A stretch of 64,000 bases of DNA from an uncultured Bacteroidales bacterium (GTDB taxonomy: Bacteria > Bacteroidota > Bacteroidia > Bacteroidales > Paludibacteraceae), in NCBI GenBank assembly GCA_946186915.1, contig CAMHOY010000002.1:143159-207158 (forward strand), given 5' to 3'. The translations under genes were made by a program, and so were the position numbers. Below, piece after piece: positions 45,147 through 54,031 of this stretch; position 1 is the first letter of the stretch; every line of letters begins with the position of its first letter. Under the pieces are notes generated by a model. That model ran no database searches, was not told the DNA's origin, and saw only the letters and a list, made by a program, of their open reading frames with translations.

Positions 45147-47648
45147 ATGAAACGTATCAAATCGATTCTTGTAGCCCTCGTGGCACTTTTCGCACTCAGT
45201 GTACAAGCACAACAGGTGACGACGCTATACTTCCTGGAGAACGCTCCGATGCGTCACACGCTTAACCCGGCTCTTCAGCCTGTCAGTCAGGGGTATATCA
45301 ACTTCACCCCGCTGGGTTGGACGAGTCTCAGTATCGGCAATAACTCTATAACGATGAGTGATGTCTTGTTCGTGGACCCCGCAACGGGAAAAACGATCAC
45401 GCCGCTTCACCCGGATGCCGACAAACAGGCATTCCTCCGCACCTTGCATAGCATGACGCTCATGAACGCCAGCATGGACTTCAGTTGGTTCAATATGGGT
45501 CTGCGTATCAAGGATAATGGCTACTTGATGATCGGTATCAACGAGCGCATTGACGTAGGAGGTACCCTGCCCAAGCCTATGTTCGACTTCTTGCTCGGAG
45601 GTGGTATGAAGTCCCTCAACCCGGGTGCGATCAACTCGTTCAACCTCTCCGGACTGGGTGCTGGCGGTTCAGCATTCACCGAGATCGGCGCCGGTTACAG
45701 TCACCGCATTGACGAGCACTGGACGGTCGGTGGTAAACTCAAGTTCCTCTTGGGAACTATGGACATGTCGGTTCGCTCCAGGACGCTCGGCATTGACGCC
45801 AGCACTGACGAATGGCGTATCAAGGGCGACATGGCCGTTGAAATGGCCGGTCCGATGAACTTCAACGCACTGCCCCCTATGGACGGAAGACGTCTGATCG
45901 ATGTCATCAACGACTTCAAGAACGGCAGTACAGGAGGCCAACCTATCTCGATGGACTCTATCATCAACCTGCGTAATATACCGGCCTTGCTCACTCCCAG
46001 CGGTTATGGTGCTGCTATCGACTTCGGTTTTGCATGGAAGCCTATCGAGAACCTCCAGGTGACCGGTGCCATCAACGACCTCGGATTCATCTACTGGACC
46101 AATTCCAAGAAATATACCGCTTCGATGGACACGACCTTCAACGGCGTAGGCCGGATTGATTATAACGATCCTGCCTTCCGGAACCAGGACGGTAATTTTG
46201 ACACGCAACTGGTGCTTGACTCCGTGCTCAAGAACCTGCAAGGCTTGGCGAACAACATCATCCTCCATCAAGCCGGTAATGGTTATGCGAAGATGATCTC
46301 CGCACGCTTCAACCTCGGTTTGGACGCCAATTTCTGGGACAATCGTGTAGGTATAGGTGTCGTTTCCGCAACACGTCTGTACAACGCACGTCTGTACGAA
46401 GAAGTCACCTTCGGTGTCTCCTTCCGCCCCGTACGTTGGTTTAATATCGCGGCTTCCTACTCGCTGATGAACAACGGTAAGTACAGCAATATCGGCGCTG
46501 GTTTGAGTTTCATGCCGTATGATGGTATCAACATGACCCTCGCTATGGATTATATCCCGACGAGTTATGCGGCTATTGATGTGAACGGTGTACCCAAATA
46601 CCTCTTGCCGGACAAGGCGAAGATGGTTAATCTGGCCCTTGGTTTCTCGATCTGCTGGGGAACGAACCGCAAGGATACAGACAAAGACGGTATATGGGAC
46701 AAGATCGACATGTGTCCTGAGACCCCGCGCGGCGTAGCTGTAGATAGCGTAGGCTGTCCGATCGATGAGGACCACGACGGTATCGCCGATTATCTCGACC
46801 ATTGTCTCGGAACGCCGGCAGCGGCTATCGGCATGGTGGACAGCGTAGGTTGTCCGCTGGATAGCGACGGCGACGGAGTGCCTGACTACCTCGACGAGTG
46901 CCCGAACACCCCGAAAGAGGCTTATGGCAAGATTGACGAGAAGGGTTGTCCGCTGGATACCGACGGCGACGGAGTACCTGACTACCTCGACAAGTGCCCG
47001 GATACTCCGGAAGCGGCTTGGGGACTTGTGGACAAAGACGGCTGTCCTATTGATAGCGACGGTGACGGCGTGCCCGACTACCTCGACGACTGTCCGGATA
47101 CGAAGAAAGAAGCTCTCGGTCATACGGACGAGAAGGGTTGCGACCGCGACAGCGACGGCGACGGCGTGCCTGACTATAAGGACGAGTGTCCGTTAGTGCC
47201 GGGCGTGAAGGCCAACAAGGGTTGTCCGGAGGTGAAACGCGAAGTACGCCAACTGCTGCAGAAAGCAATGCAAGGTATCGAGTTCGAGACCGGCAAGGCG
47301 ACTATCAAGAAGAAATCCTTCCCGCTGCTTGACCAAATTGCTGCTACCTTCATCGAGAACCCGAACTATATCATAGAGGTTCAAGGTCATACCGACAATA
47401 CCGGTAAGGACGAGTTGAACAGGAAACTGTCCGACAAGCGTGCCAACGCCGTGAAGGACTACCTGGCTAAGCAGGGTGTTCCCGCGGAGCGTATGACAGC
47501 TATCGGTTACGGACCGGATAAACCTATCGCAGACAACAGCACCAAGGCCGGACGCGCTAAGAACCGCCGCGTTGAGTTCAACATCACCTTCGAGGAGGTG
47601 CATGTAGAGACTATCCTCGACCACGCGGATCCTACCCCGGCGGAGTAA
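45147..47648 (+). CDS. DUF5723 barrel with TSP3 repeats and OmpA domain
   Basis: The 833-residue protein has a signal peptide (ending VQAQ), a DUF5723-type outer-membrane barrel (about 24-505, starting TTLYFLENAPMRHTLNPAL), six thrombospondin type 3 calcium-binding repeats (about 510-695, DSDGDGVPDYLDECP type, exact 96-bp period) and an OmpA peptidoglycan-binding domain (about 705-820, with VQGHTDNTGKDELNRKLSDKRANAVKDYL). It would tie the outer membrane to the wall through a rigid, calcium-stiffened stalk. The upstream lipoprotein gene is 13 bp away. The end is followed by an octamer array. Confidence 0.92.
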   Translation: MKRIKSILVALVALFALSVQAQQVTTLYFLENAPMRHTLNPALQPVSQGYINFTPLGWTSLSIGNNSITMSDVLFVDPATGKTITPLHPDADKQAFLRTLHSMTLMNASMDFSWFNMGLRIKDNGYLMIGINERIDVGGTLPKPMFDFLLGGGMKSLNPGAINSFNLSGLGAGGSAFTEIGAGYSHRIDEHWTVGGKLKFLLGTMDMSVRSRTLGIDASTDEWRIKGDMAVEMAGPMNFNALPPMDGRRLIDVINDFKNGSTGGQPISMDSIINLRNIPALLTPSGYGAAIDFGFAWKPIENLQVTGAINDLGFIYWTNSKKYTASMDTTFNGVGRIDYNDPAFRNQDGNFDTQLVLDSVLKNLQGLANNIILHQAGNGYAKMISARFNLGLDANFWDNRVGIGVVSATRLYNARLYEEVTFGVSFRPVRWFNIAASYSLMNNGKYSNIGAGLSFMPYDGINMTLAMDYIPTSYAAIDVNGVPKYLLPDKAKMVNLALGFSICWGTNRKDTDKDGIWDKIDMCPETPRGVAVDSVGCPIDEDHDGIADYLDHCLGTPAAAIGMVDSVGCPLDSDGDGVPDYLDECPNTPKEAYGKIDEKGCPLDTDGDGVPDYLDKCPDTPEAAWGLVDKDGCPIDSDGDGVPDYLDDCPDTKKEALGHTDEKGCDRDSDGDGVPDYKDECPLVPGVKANKGCPEVKREVRQLLQKAMQGIEFETGKATIKKKSFPLLDQIAATFIENPNYIIEVQGHTDNTGKDELNRKLSDKRANAVKDYLAKQGVPAERMTAIGYGPDKPIADNSTKAGRAKNRRVEFNITFEEVHVETILDHADPTPAE
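46675..47232 (+). repeat. 96-bp thrombospondin type 3 repeat array
   Basis: Six units with a 96-bp period (for example GACGGCGACGG near 46866, 46962, 47058 and 47154) encode 32-residue TSP3 repeats. The middle four are very alike at DNA level, including GTGCCTGACTACCTCGAC. Confidence 0.85.
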
Positions 47649-47716
47649 ACTCACTAATCCACTAATCCACTAATCCACTAACCCACTAATTCATTAATTC
47701 ACTAATTCATTAAACA
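47649..47716. repeat. CTAATCCA octamer array before yebC
   Basis: About eight 8-bp units (ACTAATCC, ACTAACCC, ACTAATTC, ATTAATTC) fill the gap between the OmpA-domain gene and yebC. This is the reverse complement of the GGATTAGN family. Confidence 0.85.
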
Positions 47717-47723
47717 TTAACAT

Positions 47724-48443
47724 ATGGGACGCGCATTTGAATATCGCAAAGCGACAAAACTGAAAAGATGGGGACACATGTCCCGCACATTTACGAAATT
47801 AGGAAAGGAAATCACTATCGCAGCCCGTGAGGGTGGTCCCGATCCCGACTCCAACCCGCGTCTGCGCGCACTCATCCAGCAGTGCAAACGCGAGAATATG
47901 CCGAAGGATAATATCGACCGCGCTATCAAGAAAGCGACCGATAAGTCGTCCGAGGGCTACAAGGAGATCAACTACGAGGGATACGGTCCGCATGGCATCG
48001 CTATCTTCGTGGAGACAGCGACGGACAACCACATGCGTACGGTAGCAAATATCCGTTCGTATTTCACGAAGTTCGGCGGCACGCTCGGCACACAGGGTTC
48101 TCTCCAGTTCCTCTTTGACCGCAAGGCATGCTTCACCGTGACGATGAAAGACGGCATCGACCTGGACGAACTCGAACTCGAGCTCATTGACTTCGGCGTA
48201 GAGGAACTCGGCGTGGACGAGGAGGAGAACACTATCGTCATCTACTCCGACTTCAACGAGGCGATCAACATGCAGAAGTACCTCGAGGACAACGGCTTTG
48301 AGATCCAGTCCATTGAGTTCGTTCGTATCCCGAACGACACCAAGGAACTGCCGGAAGACCAACGCGAGTCGGTACAGAAACTCATCGACAAGATCGAAGA
48401 GGACGAAGACGTACAGAACGTGTTCACCAACCTCGCGGATTAA
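47724..48443 (+). CDS. yebC: YebC/PmpR family protein
   Basis: Members bind DNA as transcription regulators or act on ribosomes stalled at proline runs. The 239-residue protein has the family start MGRAFEYRKATKLKRWGHMSRTFTKLGKEITIAAREGGPDPDSNPRLRALIQ, the KNMPKDNIDRAIKK-like helix, YGPHGIAIFVETATDN and a GSLQFLFDRKACF segment. The YebC start is usually GRAFEFRK, as here. The stop codon TAA is the first codon of a TAAAC-hairpin repeat. rsmG follows after 50 bp. Confidence 0.96.
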   Translation: MGRAFEYRKATKLKRWGHMSRTFTKLGKEITIAAREGGPDPDSNPRLRALIQQCKRENMPKDNIDRAIKKATDKSSEGYKEINYEGYGPHGIAIFVETATDNHMRTVANIRSYFTKFGGTLGTQGSLQFLFDRKACFTVTMKDGIDLDELELELIDFGVEELGVDEEENTIVIYSDFNEAINMQKYLEDNGFEIQSIEFVRIPNDTKELPEDQRESVQKLIDKIEEDEDVQNVFTNLAD

Positions 48444-48479
48444 ACGCCGAAGGCACTAAACGCCCGTCAGGGCATAAAC
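48441..48479 (+). repeat. TAAAC-hairpin repeat at the end of yebC
   Basis: TAAAC-GCC-GAA-GGC-AC-TAAAC-GCCC-GTCA-GGGC-ATAAAC: two small stem-loops separated by TAAAC, starting with the yebC stop codon. The minus strand of 61120-61184 has the same order of loops (GAA, then GTCA). The hairpins may also serve as a weak terminator. Confidence 0.75.
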
Positions 48480-48493
48480 ACGAAGTACCACAC

Positions 48494-49111
48494 ATGACAA
48501 TAATCGAAGATTATTTTCATCTAACCCCGCATCAGGCGCAGCAATTCGCTGCGCTTGACGCGCTCTATCGGGATTGGAACAGTAAAATCAATGTGATCTC
48601 TCGTAAGGACATCGACCATCTCTATGAGCACCATGTGCTTCACTCGCTGGCGATAGCCAAGTTGCTGCCTTTCCAACCCGGCACCACGATCATGGATGTT
48701 GGTACGGGTGGCGGTTTTCCGGGTATCCCCCTGGCGATTATGTTTCCGGAGTGTCAGTTCCTGCTGATAGACTCCATCGGCAAGAAGATCAAGGTGGCGT
48801 CGGAAGTGGCGCAAGCCCTGGGACTGACGAACGTGGTATGCAAGCAGGAACGCGCGGAAGAAGAGAAACAGAAATTCGATTTTGTGGTCTCTCGTGCCGT
48901 GATGCCCCTACCCGATCTGGTCAAACTCATCCGGAAGAATATCTCGGACAAGCACCGCAATGCCGTGCCCAATGGCTTGGTGGTACTCAAGGGCGGCGAC
49001 CTGCAGGCAGAGATAGCGCCCTTCATAAAAAAAGCAGAGGTCACCCCCTGCAGTCAATGGTTCAAAGGCGAGTGGTTTGAGACCAAACAAGTGATCTACC
49101 TGCCTTTATAA
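48494..49111 (+). CDS. rsmG: 16S rRNA m7G527 methyltransferase
   Basis: RsmG methylates G527 of 16S rRNA at N7 using SAM. The 205-residue protein has the helical start, NVISRKDIDHLYEHHVLHSLA, the SAM-binding motif IMDVGTGGGFPGIPLAI, LLIDSIGKKIKVASEVAQALGLTNV and the VVSRAVMPLPDLVKL motif, all standard. Loss of this enzyme gives low-level streptomycin resistance in other bacteria. The end overlaps the convergent lipoate-ligase-like gene by 6 bp. Confidence 0.97.
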   Translation: MTIIEDYFHLTPHQAQQFAALDALYRDWNSKINVISRKDIDHLYEHHVLHSLAIAKLLPFQPGTTIMDVGTGGGFPGIPLAIMFPECQFLLIDSIGKKIKVASEVAQALGLTNVVCKQERAEEEKQKFDFVVSRAVMPLPDLVKLIRKNISDKHRNAVPNGLVVLKGGDLQAEIAPFIKKAEVTPCSQWFKGEWFETKQVIYLPL

Positions 49112-49726
49112 GCTTTCCATAAACGATTCTATATACGCGCGCAGCGCGTGGATATCCTCGAACGCCGTGGTCAACTCTTTGAGGTTGGCCACGCGTTGTC
49201 TTACGGACGCCACGCCGTGTTTGGCGAGTTTGTCCGTGCCGGGTGTGAGAGCGGCGAGCATCGCCTCGAGGTTCACGTCATAGAGTAAGGTGCCGTGTAC
49301 GATGGTGCCTGTCGGAGAAGTGAAGCAGGCACAGCCGGAGACCTTGCGTCCGTCCACGAGGATGTCATTATGCGCAGTCGTCACCGCCGGCAACCCTTTG
49401 GCGCGCAGCGCGCGGGAGACCCTATCCAGGAAGGACGCAAACACCGCTTCGCTATGGGTACTCGGCGAGACAAAAGAGATCATCAGGTTGCCTTCGTCTG
49501 CATAGACGCATCCTCCCCCACTCTTGCGCTGCACCACTGCGATGCTATGTTCGCGGCAGTAAGGTTCGTTCACCTCTACCGCCGCTTCCTGATGACGGCC
49601 GTAGATGACCGTAGGGGACACCATCCACGTAAAGAGCATCGGTTCTGCGACGCTCTTTACCAAGTCTTGCTCTATCGCCAGGTAGTCCGTCAGCGGCAAG
49701 CCTTCCGAAAAATGAACAACTCTCAC
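49106..49726 (-). CDS. Lipoate-protein ligase-like protein
   Basis: Family members attach lipoate (or octanoate) to 2-oxoacid dehydrogenase and glycine-cleavage proteins. The 206-residue protein has the catalytic-domain motifs GRHQEAAVEVN, RKSGGGCVYADEGNLMISF (the family RRxSGGGxVxHDxGN) and the lysine-bearing HNDILVDGRKVSGCA. It lacks the C-terminal accessory domain of full LplA, so it may be a lipoyltransferase or need a partner. The minus-strand operon with guaD and hppA is separated by a 31-bp octamer array. It overlaps rsmG's end. Confidence 0.88.
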   Translation of the reverse strand: MRVVHFSEGLPLTDYLAIEQDLVKSVAEPMLFTWMVSPTVIYGRHQEAAVEVNEPYCREHSIAVVQRKSGGGCVYADEGNLMISFVSPSTHSEAVFASFLDRVSRALRAKGLPAVTTAHNDILVDGRKVSGCACFTSPTGTIVHGTLLYDVNLEAMLAALTPGTDKLAKHGVASVRQRVANLKELTTAFEDIHALRAYIESFMESL

Positions 49727-49782
49727 TAATCCACTAATCCACTAATCCACTAATCCACTAACCCACTAATCCACTAATCCTC
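49724..49782. repeat. CTAATCCA octamer array forming the guaD C-terminus
   Basis: About seven 8-bp units (CTAATCCA, CTAACCCA) span the gap between guaD and the lipoate-ligase-like gene. On the minus strand they encode the last residues of guaD (ISGLVG) and its TAG stop codon. Confidence 0.85.
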
Positions 49783-51041
49783 GGCGCGGCTATCTCTTTT
49801 CCCTGGCAGAAACGATGCGTCAGTTGGCGGTCGTCGCCCAGGTAGATATAGCGTTCGAGGCGGTGCTGGATGGTATAGTTGTCGAAGTTGAGGTCGCTGT
49901 CGTCCACGACGAGTGCATCGAAGGCATAGCCGGGTTCGAAGGACCCTACCTTGCCGAAGAACGAACCGCCGGACTTGGTAGCCAGCCAGAAAGCCTCGCT
50001 CAGGCTGAGGAACTGGTCTTTGTGGTCGGTACGCACCCATTGCATTTTCGCCATTTGCAATGTGTAATGCATCACGCGGAAGATAGAGAAACCGCTACCT
50101 CCCGAGACGTCCGAACCCAAGGCGACGGGAATGCCGGCCGACAGGAAGCGGCGTATAGGCGCGATACCCGACCCGAGGTTGCAGTTGCTCGTCGGACAAT
50201 GGACAGCAAAGACATGGTTCTTGCGCATCAGTTCGAACTCCTCGCCATCGGTGTAGCAGCAGTGCGCCATGAGTGTCGGTGTCTGACCGAACATACCGTA
50301 GCGGCGGTAGGCGTCGCCATAACAGGTGGACTCAGGTTCGAGTTCCGCCACCCATGCTATCTCCGACTGGTTCTCCGACAGGTGGGATTGAACCGGCAGG
50401 TTGTATTCGTTTGCCAGGAGTCCGAGAGCGGTCATCATACGCGGCGTACAACTGGGTACGAAACGCGGGGTGACGATAGCGGAGACGAGGGGCATGTCTT
50501 TGGTATGCTCCATGACCCGCTTGGTGCCTTCGACTGCTTCTTCTACGGTGTTGCTCAGCGTAGCAGGTCCGTTGCGGTCCATGCCTACGAGGCCCACCAT
50601 GCCGCCCATGCCGGCTTCATGAAGCAGGTCGGTCAGGAGGCAAGTAGCGTCGGGATGGATGGTGGCGAAGATCGCCGCGCGCATCGTGCCTAACTTCCAC
50701 AGGTCGTGCACGAAACGGCGGTACATACGCTCTGCGTACTTAAGGTCTTTGTACTTCGACTCCTCGGGGAAGGTATAGGTGTTGAGCCACGGCAGCAACT
50801 CCATGTCCATGGCGATGCCGAGGTTACGGTACTGCGGCGCGTGAACATGCAGGTCGTTCATCGCCGGCATGACCAGTTGGTCTCCGAAATCGACCACTTC
50901 CGCGTCCTTGCAGTCCGCCGGCAGGTCCTGGCAGGTCTTGATGATGTTGCCGTCATCGCCTACGATCACATACCCGCGCTCCAGAACAGTAAACTGTTCC
51001 GGAGTGGGCGTGAAGAGAATGTTTCCTCTGTAAATCTTCAT
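49758..51041 (-). CDS. guaD: Guanine deaminase
   Basis: GuaD hydrolyses guanine to xanthine and ammonia. The 427-residue amidohydrolase has the zinc motif HVHAPQYRNLG (about 70-80, followed by LPWLNTYTFPEE, a guanine-deaminase signature), the third ligand in QSHLSEN, the fourth in LMAHCCYTDGEE, the CPTSNCNLGSG motif and the catalytic aspartate in ALGSDVSGG. The last six residues are read from octamer repeat DNA. It lies 1 bp downstream of hppA and should be co-transcribed with it. Confidence 0.94.
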   Translation of the reverse strand: MKIYRGNILFTPTPEQFTVLERGYVIVGDDGNIIKTCQDLPADCKDAEVVDFGDQLVMPAMNDLHVHAPQYRNLGIAMDMELLPWLNTYTFPEESKYKDLKYAERMYRRFVHDLWKLGTMRAAIFATIHPDATCLLTDLLHEAGMGGMVGLVGMDRNGPATLSNTVEEAVEGTKRVMEHTKDMPLVSAIVTPRFVPSCTPRMMTALGLLANEYNLPVQSHLSENQSEIAWVAELEPESTCYGDAYRRYGMFGQTPTLMAHCCYTDGEEFELMRKNHVFAVHCPTSNCNLGSGIAPIRRFLSAGIPVALGSDVSGGSGFSIFRVMHYTLQMAKMQWVRTDHKDQFLSLSEAFWLATKSGGSFFGKVGSFEPGYAFDALVVDDSDLNFDNYTIQHRLERYIYLGDDRQLTHRFCQGKEIAAPRISGLVG

Positions 51042-51042
51042 A

Positions 51043-53259
51043 TTATAACAAGTGGTATGTTACGGTCAGTCCGGCCATAACGATGGATACCATCGACATC
51101 AGTTTGATGAGGATGTTGAGGGACGGTCCCGACGTGTCTTTGAACGGGTCACCTACGGTGTCGCCTACTACGGTAGCCTTGTGGCAGTCACTGCCCTTGC
51201 CGCCGAAGTGTCCTTCCTCGACATATTTCTTCGCGTTGTCCCACGCACCTCCGGCATTCGCCATGAAGACAGCGAGGACGAAGCCTGTTGCCAGTCCGCC
51301 GATGAGCAGTCCCAGTACGCCGGCTACGCCGAGAATGAGACCCGTGATGATCGGAACGATGATGGCAAGGATGGACGGCAGCAACATCTCATGTTGTGCG
51401 CCCTTGGTCGAGATCGCTACGCAGCGTGCGTAATCGGGGTCGGCTTTGCCTTCGAGGATACCCTTGATGGTCTGGAACTGACGGCGCACTTCTTCCACCA
51501 TCTTCTGTGCAGCGCGTCCGACAGCGTTCATCGTCAGACCGCAGAAGAGGAAGGCCATCATCGAGCCGATGAAGATACCTACGAGCACGATGGGGTTCAT
51601 GAGATTGACGTTATATGCGTCCATGAAGTCCACGAGTGTTGCTTTCGCTGCCTCTACCCCGTTCGGCAGAGCTTCGCCCGTACGGATGAGCGCGATCTTT
51701 ATCTCTTCTACGTAGGAAGCCAAGAGTGCGAGTGCCGTGAGAGCGGCGGAACCGATGGCAAAACCTTTACCCGTAGCAGCGGTGGTGTTGCCGAGTGCGT
51801 CGAGTGCGTCGGTGCGCTGACGTACCTCAGCCGGCAGACCCGACATCTCTGCATTACCGCCGGCGTTGTCGGCGATAGGACCGTAGGCGTCGGTAGCAAG
51901 GGTGATACCCAGGGTCGAGAGCATGCCGACAGCGGCGATGCCGATACCGTACAGTCCCATGGAGAGGTTCTGTGCGCTGAACTCGATAGCGAAACCATTG
52001 GCGCAGAGATAAGCGAGGATGATAGCGACACCTACGGTGATAACCGGGATAGCCGTGGAGAGCATACCGAGACCCAGACCGCTGATGATGACGGTGGCGG
52101 GACCGGTCTGCGAGCTCTCACTCACTTTCTGCGTCGGCTTATAGCTCTGCGAGGTGTAGTATTCGGTCGATTGGCCGATGATGATACCTGCAACGAGTCC
52201 TACTACAACGGAGAGGCTGACCTGCCACCATTGGTTCGGCGCAGCAGGGTTGTCGCCCAAGAGCCAGTAGAAGATACCGAAGGTCACAACGGCGATAAGG
52301 CATGCGGCGGTGTTCGTACCGATAGACAGAGCGCGGAGCAGTTCTTTCATGCCCGCCCCTTCTTTGGTCTTCACGAGGAAGATACCGATGATGGAGAGGA
52401 GCACGCCGCAGGCAGCGATGAGCGAGGGAGCCAGCACGGCTTTGAGCTGCATCTCGGGCATCAACGCAAACGCGGATGCACCCAGCGCCATCGTAGCGAG
52501 GATAGAACCGGCGTACGACTCATAGAGGTCGGCACCCATGCCGGCTACGTCGCCGACATTATCGCCTACGTTGTCGGCGATGGTAGCAGGGTTACGGGGG
52601 TCATCCTCCGGGATGTTATATTCGGTCTTGCCCACGAGGTCCGCACCTACGTCAGCCGCTTTCGTGTATATACCGCCACCCACGCGGGCGAAGAGCGCCT
52701 GGGTCGAAGCACCCATACCGAAGGTCAGCATGGTAGTGGTGATGGTGATCAGGTCTCCGTCAGCACCAACGAGAGCGAGCAGACCGGTCTTCTGCAGTAC
52801 GAGGAACCATCCTGCGATGTCGAGCAGGGCGAGTCCGACTACCGTCAGACCCATCACTGCACCCGAGCGGAAGGCTACCTGCAGACCTGCGTTCAGACTC
52901 TTACGGGCTGCGTTGGCGGTGCGGGCGGACGCGTAGGTCGCGGTCTTCATACCGAAGAAACCTGCCAAGCCGGAGAAGAAACCGCCGGTCAGGAAGGCGA
53001 ACCATACGATACCGTTCTGCAGATTAAAATACGCCATGATGGCAAAGACAGCAGCCAGTACGACGAAGACGATCGTCACCACTTTGTACTGCTGTTTGAG
53101 ATAAGCCATCGCACCTTTGCGCACATGCGAGGCGATGGTCTTCATCAGGTCGGTACCTTCGTCCTTGCCCAACATCGAGCGGTAGAAGAAGTACGCAAAA
53201 CCGAGTGCTAAGACGGATGCCGCTAAGACGACATACATCAAAACTGTTAAATCATTCAT
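51043..53259 (-). CDS. hppA: Membrane ion-pumping pyrophosphatase, K+-dependent type
   Basis: HppA couples hydrolysis of pyrophosphate to export of H+ and/or Na+. The 738-residue protein has about 16 membrane segments, the active-site loop DVGADLVGKTEYNIPEDDPR followed by NPATIADNVGDNVGDVAGMGADLYESY, and GPIADNAGGNAEMS. The motif GNTTAATGKGFAIGSA has alanine where K+-independent enzymes have lysine, so it should need K+; Na+ or H+ specificity is not settled from sequence. The promoter (53325-53356) shares a palindrome with rho and ppdK. A long open frame on the opposite strand is an artefact of codon bias. Confidence 0.96.
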   Translation of the reverse strand: MNDLTVLMYVVLAASVLALGFAYFFYRSMLGKDEGTDLMKTIASHVRKGAMAYLKQQYKVVTIVFVVLAAVFAIMAYFNLQNGIVWFAFLTGGFFSGLAGFFGMKTATYASARTANAARKSLNAGLQVAFRSGAVMGLTVVGLALLDIAGWFLVLQKTGLLALVGADGDLITITTTMLTFGMGASTQALFARVGGGIYTKAADVGADLVGKTEYNIPEDDPRNPATIADNVGDNVGDVAGMGADLYESYAGSILATMALGASAFALMPEMQLKAVLAPSLIAACGVLLSIIGIFLVKTKEGAGMKELLRALSIGTNTAACLIAVVTFGIFYWLLGDNPAAPNQWWQVSLSVVVGLVAGIIIGQSTEYYTSQSYKPTQKVSESSQTGPATVIISGLGLGMLSTAIPVITVGVAIILAYLCANGFAIEFSAQNLSMGLYGIGIAAVGMLSTLGITLATDAYGPIADNAGGNAEMSGLPAEVRQRTDALDALGNTTAATGKGFAIGSAALTALALLASYVEEIKIALIRTGEALPNGVEAAKATLVDFMDAYNVNLMNPIVLVGIFIGSMMAFLFCGLTMNAVGRAAQKMVEEVRRQFQTIKGILEGKADPDYARCVAISTKGAQHEMLLPSILAIIVPIITGLILGVAGVLGLLIGGLATGFVLAVFMANAGGAWDNAKKYVEEGHFGGKGSDCHKATVVGDTVGDPFKDTSGPSLNILIKLMSMVSIVMAGLTVTYHLL

Positions 53260-53324
53260 AAGATTTTGTGTTTAGAAAATTGGTATTAATTGATGTTAAA
53301 CGGTTAATTGACATATTCCGACTG

Positions 53325-53398
53325 CAAAATTACTACAAAAATTGCACATACGCAAATAAAAATGGTTTTTTTGGAGAAAAAATAGAATTTATTCTATT
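53325..53398 (-). promoter_or_regulatory. Promoter and upstream palindrome of hppA
   Basis: On the minus strand TTTGCGTATG (53356-53347) and TAATTTTG (53332-53325) have the 23-nt offset. A perfect palindrome AATAGAAT-AA-ATTCTATT (53398-53381) ends exactly 48 bp upstream of the -7 box, as in rho and ppdK. The leader is about 60 nt. Confidence 0.85.
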
Positions 53399-53491
53399 CT
53401 TTTATGACCACGGACTTCTTTGGATGCTTGCATACGGAAGAGGTCTGCGGGCATAAAGTGAGGGTTTTAACCCTTTTCTCAAAAAAAACAT

Positions 53492-53816
53492 TTATTTGCG
53501 TATGCACCACAGGATGCGAACGTACTTTCGGAAGTAAAACCCGTCTTGCCGTAATTTGCCTTGTAGGCTGTCAATGGGAATGATTAACTCTACTTTCATG
53601 ATTCTTTGCTTTCTTTTTGCTGTTAAACCCGCGACCATCTCGCGACCATTACGGACGTCTCTGTACGGTCTCTGTACCGCTGTTTGGCAGTGGTGGCCCG
53701 GCCTCTTAGTAGGTCTATCCCTATTACATAGGGAATAGACTACTCTACTAAGGGAGCCTGCGGGGCTACCCGCCAAAATCCAACTGTTCGAAAATGCTCA
53801 TTTGTTCTGTTTCCAT
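53492..53816 (-). pseudogene. Relic of a small gene fused to dispersed repeats
   Basis: Reading the minus strand from 53816, METEQMSIFEQLDFGG ends in a stop after 16 codons. A different frame continues to 53492, with a plausible inner start giving 35 residues (MKVELIIPIDSLQGKLRQDG...). Its last codons (FRKYVRI) are read from the dispersed CCGAAAGTACGTTCGCA repeat. A TACCTTTG box (53842-53835) precedes it. I think this is a broken or invaded small gene, but a real short peptide is not excluded. Confidence 0.3.
53705..53752. repeat. Imperfect 48-bp hairpin inside the relic gene
   Basis: CTTAGTAG-GTCTATCCCTA and TAGGGAATAGAC-TACTCTACTAAG form an imperfect inverted repeat with small bulges and a 5-nt loop. 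It lies next to the premature stop of the relic gene and could be a remnant of an inserted element. Confidence 0.6.
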
Positions 53817-53950
53817 AGTCGTTTAATTTTGGTGCAAAGGTACTACTTCTTGTTGACATGCTAAATTCCATCTGCCACAAACTGCATCCCAGTGAAAATC
53901 AGGGGCATAAAGGGCCTTGTCTCCGAGCATTTAGTTGGTTATTTGACATG

Positions 53951-53979
53951 AAAAAAGGAGCCCCGAAGGACTCCTTTTG
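53951..53979. terminator. Bidirectional intrinsic terminator
   Basis: AAAAGGAG-CCCCGAAGGA-CTCCTTTT has an 8-bp stem with A/T flanks on both sides. It sits between the AAA ATPase gene and the relic gene and could stop transcription in either direction. Apart from this, 53843-54028 holds nothing I recognise. Confidence 0.65.
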
Positions 53980-54031
53980 TCGTTTCGTTTAAGTTGTTGT
54001 TACAAATGATTTTATTTATATATAGACATTA

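Noticed and set aside
51052..53211. A 719-codon open frame on the plus strand opposite hppA
   Set aside because: It mirrors the pyrophosphatase gene and results from its GC-rich third positions. The translation is rich in Asp, Glu, Gly and His with no domain, and hppA on the other strand is certain. Similar long antisense frames opposite 43277-47648 were rejected for the same reason.
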